This document shows, piece after piece, positions 14,962 to 17,264 of a DNA stretch of 17,264 nt. The DNA comes from AWTP1-13 sp035258605 (GTDB lineage Bacteria; Pseudomonadota; Alphaproteobacteria; Rhizobiales; Hyphomicrobiaceae). Both the position numbers and the translations under genes were made by a program. Each line of letters starts with the position of its first letter. Within the stretch, counting starts at the first letter, position 1. The stretch spans positions 1 through 17,264 of the forward strand of contig DATFXD010000148.1 of NCBI GenBank assembly GCA_035258605.1, given 5' to 3'. The notes beneath the pieces were generated by a model that was not told the DNA's origin, made no database searches, and was given only the letters and a program-made list of their open reading frames with translations.

Positions 14962-16713
14962 TCAGGCGTGGGCCGCCGGCGCGTCGGCGCCGATCCATTG
15001 CGCTGGGATTTCGATGCTACAGCGCACGCCCGCAGCGGCGAACGCCAGATCAACGGAGCCGCCGAGCTCATAGGGGATCAGGTCCTGAATGACGCTGGTG
15101 CCGTAGCCCGGCGCCCGCGGTGGCACCACCGCCGGGCCGTCCCGCTCCTGCCAGTCCAAGCACAGCGCCGTCGGTGCACCTGCCGCGGTGCGACAGTGCC
15201 AGCGTACGGCAACATGGCCTCGCTCGGTCGAAAGCGCGCCGTATTTGGCGGCGTTGGTGGCGAGCTCGTGCAGCACCATGGCCAGCGCCTGGGTGGCTTC
15301 GGCGGCGAGAAACACGCGCGGGCCGCAGACCGCGACGATCCGATCCATGCCCCACGGCGCCAGCTCACCCGCCACCAGCTCGGCGAGGCTCGCGCCCTGC
15401 CAGCGGCCGCGGCTCAGCAGCGAGTGGGTATTGGCCATCGATTGAATGCGGCGTTTAAGCCCGGCGATGAAGTCGTTGGTCGAGACGCAATTCTCGCCGG
15501 TCTGCTGCACCATGGCGGCAACGCAGGAAAGCACGTTCTTGACCCGGTGGTCGAGCTCCGCAATCAGCATGCTTTGATGCTCCTCGGCCAGCTTGCGCTC
15601 GGTGATGTCGCGCGTGAGCCCCTTCAGTCGCACGCAGGTGCCGGCGGCATCGAACTCGCCCCGTGCCGTCTCTTCCAGCCACACTTCCCGGCCGTCGGGA
15701 CGGATGTAGCGGAAGTTGACGGCATAGGAGCGCTGCCCCGGTTGCAGCGACGTAAACAGCTCGTGGTAATGCGGGCGATCGTGCGGGTGCACGGCCGCCA
15801 GGAAGGCGTCGAGCGATCGTGGTTCGCTGCCGGGCACGAAGCCCAAAATCTCGACCGCGTTCTGGCTACGGTGCGATCGGTCGGTGGCCGCGTCCCATTC
15901 GAACGCCATCACCTGGCCAGCGGCCAACGCCTCCTGCAGCCGCGCTTCGCTCTCCTTCAACAGCGCCGCCGTTCTGAGCTGGTGGCGTTCCACCGCCCGG
16001 CGGCGCTTGGCAACTTCCGCCCGCGTTGCTTGCAACAGCTGCATGTTGTCGATGGCATTGGCCGCATGCATGGCAACGCCCTTGACGATCTCTTCCGCTT
16101 CCTTGCTGAACACTGCCGGTTGGTCGTGGCCAAAGAATAGCCCGCCGTGCACCTCGCCCGATCGCGCGATCACCGGCACGGCCAGATAGCTGACGACCGG
16201 CAAGTGGCCCCGCGGCATGCCAAAGTGTGGCGCCACCGTGCCGTAGCGCGGATCGGCCCGAATATCGTCGGAGCGAACGATGCCGAGACCCTCGAAGGTG
16301 GGTCGGAAGATCGCCGTATTGCGCGGGAGCCCCAACGACGCGAAGGCCTCTGGCGGTGCCCCCGACAGCGTATAGAGCAAGTAGCGTTCGCCCTTGCCGT
16401 CGATCACATTATAGAAGAAGGCGCCGAACTTGGCGCCACTGAGCTCGGTGGCGATGTCGGTGACGGTTTGGACGATGCCCTTGAGATCGAGGTCCTTGGC
16501 AATCGATTTCGACAGCCGATTGAAGGTCTCGAGCCGGCGCGTCTGATTGCGCTCGACCTCGTCGGTCTGTTTGCGAACCGCCAGATCGACGTGCCGCATC
16601 AATTCATCGAGGACGTCGATGAAGGGTGCTCCGGCGGCGATGCGGTCGAGCGCTTGCCGCCGGCTATCGTGCAGGGAAAAGGCCTTCGGTCGGTTCGAGG
16701 TCACGAGGGTCAC
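14962..16713 (-). CDS. Soluble GAF-PAS sensor histidine kinase, HWE family
   Basis: A 583-residue cytoplasmic sensor kinase without membrane segments. After about 60 residues with coiled-coil character comes a GAF domain (about 65-225), a short linker helix, a PAS domain with PAC-like tail (about 265-375, ending LTRDITERKLAEEHQ) and the kinase core. The phosphoacceptor is H389 in ELDHRVKN. The ATP-binding domain has HELATNAAKYGALS (H482, N487) and the W521-Q-E523 motif that names the HWE family, common in alphaproteobacteria. It would autophosphorylate in response to a small ligand, light or redox cue sensed by GAF or PAS. The start is GTG at 16713 with no clear ribosome site; another GTG at 16704 is possible. 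No response regulator is adjacent, so it is an orphan. It converges on the dehydratase gene with 115 bases between. Confidence 0.92.
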   Translation of the reverse strand: MTLVTSNRPKAFSLHDSRRQALDRIAAGAPFIDVLDELMRHVDLAVRKQTDEVERNQTRRLETFNRLSKSIAKDLDLKGIVQTVTDIATELSGAKFGAFFYNVIDGKGERYLLYTLSGAPPEAFASLGLPRNTAIFRPTFEGLGIVRSDDIRADPRYGTVAPHFGMPRGHLPVVSYLAVPVIARSGEVHGGLFFGHDQPAVFSKEAEEIVKGVAMHAANAIDNMQLLQATRAEVAKRRRAVERHQLRTAALLKESEARLQEALAAGQVMAFEWDAATDRSHRSQNAVEILGFVPGSEPRSLDAFLAAVHPHDRPHYHELFTSLQPGQRSYAVNFRYIRPDGREVWLEETARGEFDAAGTCVRLKGLTRDITERKLAEEHQSMLIAELDHRVKNVLSCVAAMVQQTGENCVSTNDFIAGLKRRIQSMANTHSLLSRGRWQGASLAELVAGELAPWGMDRIVAVCGPRVFLAAEATQALAMVLHELATNAAKYGALSTERGHVAVRWHCRTAAGAPTALCLDWQERDGPAVVPPRAPGYGTSVIQDLIPYELGGSVDLAFAAAGVRCSIEIPAQWIGADAPAAHA

Positions 16714-16862
16714 GCGCGGTTGATGGCGTCTACTCTCGGGCGGCCGTCCGCGGGTGCCGAGCCGGCCAAATGTGGCGCCTTGCCGCGCATCGGCAAGCCG
16801 ACTGCCGCCTTTTAGTTAACCTTGGGGTCGTGCCAGGGCAGCATGGCGCGGGCGAGCGCACG

Positions 16863-16879
16863 GTTGGCTTGTCGCCAAC
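16863..16879. repeat. Inverted repeat GTTGGC-TTGTC-GCCAAC
   Basis: Perfect six-base arms around five bases, within the 231-base gap between the GMC oxidoreductase and the kinase (both minus strand). It lies 66 bases after the oxidoreductase stop codon. It could be a terminator-like hairpin for that gene or a protein site upstream of the kinase. No U-tract on either strand. An AT-richer patch with GTTAAC near 16815 is the only promoter-like stretch before the kinase. No EcfG-type GGAAC/CGTT pair is seen. Confidence 0.35.
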
Positions 16880-16944
16880 TGAGTGTTGCCTCGACGCGCC
16901 TTCGAGCTGGCATCCCTGGCCTAGGGGACGCGGGGCCGCGGCCG

Positions 16945-17264
16945 CTAGTGCACGGCCAGCGCCGCCGAGATTGCGTCCGATGCCTTTTCCGCAATCATAA
17001 TCGTGGCCGGGTGGATGTTGGGCGAGGGGATCGCCGGCATGACCGAAGCGTCGACCACGCGCAGACCCTCGACACCGCGGACGCGCAAGCTGGGATCGAC
17101 CACGGCGGTGTCGTCCTCTCCCATGCGGCAGGTGCCGCACGGATGATAAACGGTACCTGCAACCTGGCGGATGAAGCCTCGAATATCGTCGTCGGCGACC
17201 ACGTGCGTGCCCGGTCGCACCTCCGCGAAGATCAAAGAACGGTAGGGCTCGGTGGCAATGATTT
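16945..17264 (-). CDS. GMC-family flavin oxidoreductase, C-terminal part (partial)
   Basis: The last 105 or so residues of a glucose-methanol-choline oxidoreductase, an FAD enzyme oxidising an alcohol to aldehyde or ketone. The reading frame runs off the right edge of the window, so the N-terminal FAD-binding domain is not visible. Two family hallmarks are present: VYHPCGTCRMG, with the active-site histidine (codon 17143-17145), and VVDASVMP followed by NIHPATIMIAEKASD. In the second motif the position that is the catalytic asparagine in choline dehydrogenase is histidine (codon 17011-17013), as in glucose and aryl-alcohol oxidases, so it is probably not a choline enzyme. It ends TAG at 16945. 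A TTG at 17235 could look like a start but the upstream frame continues with family-like sequence. Confidence 0.9.
   Translation of the reverse strand, partial: IIATEPYRSLIFAEVRPGTHVVADDDIRGFIRQVAGTVYHPCGTCRMGEDDTAVVDPSLRVRGVEGLRVVDASVMPAIPSPNIHPATIMIAEKASDAISAALAVH

Noticed and set aside
16920..16950. GC-rich CCGCGGCCGC block near the GMC oxidoreductase stop
   Set aside because: Simple GC-rich sequence without a clear stem-loop and U-tract.

Overview
The window is GC-rich, and its gene content (an HWE-type histidine kinase, a LivKHMGF-type ABC importer, a 3-dehydroshikimate dehydratase/VOC fusion) suggests an alphaproteobacterium, perhaps of Rhodospirillales or Hyphomicrobiales type. That placement is inferred from gene families and base composition, because no rRNA or tRNA gene is present. 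I see no insertion sequence, phage gene or CRISPR array.

Left part (1-3482) is a surface-polysaccharide region. Two minus-strand genes come first: the N-terminal part of an undecaprenyl-phosphate sugar transferase, cut by the window edge, and a GT4 glycosyltransferase. A 630-base gap with two inverted repeats follows, then a plus-strand O-antigen ligase/polymerase-type membrane protein.

Middle part (3483-10797) starts with a gap without a recognised gene, then a cytochrome P450 with its own strong ribosome binding site. A complete five-gene branched-chain/aromatic-type ABC importer follows: livK-like binding protein, livH, livM, livG and livF. The last four genes overlap tightly, and a 9-bp hairpin separates livK from livH.

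Right part (10798-14846) is a catabolic module. It has a TetR-family regulator, a near-ideal 16-base palindromic operator, a short coding-like remnant, a quinate/shikimate dehydrogenase-like gene whose sequence suggests NAD preference, and a two-domain 3-dehydroshikimate dehydratase fused to an HPPD-like domain. The two enzymes would carry shikimate or quinate through dehydroshikimate to protocatechuate. The adjacent importer could supply the substrate, and the TetR protein probably represses the enzymes through the palindrome. The substrate of the importer and the role of the P450 are inferred from position only.

The far right (14962-17264) holds two minus-strand genes: a soluble GAF-PAS-HWE histidine kinase without an adjacent response regulator, and the C-terminal part of a GMC-family flavin oxidoreductase that runs off the window.

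The most notable points are the TetR operator in front of dehydroshikimate-pathway genes, the arginine that replaces the Walker A lysine in LivF, the long C-terminal extension of LivM, the conserved metal triads in both halves of the dehydratase fusion, and several intergenic hairpins.
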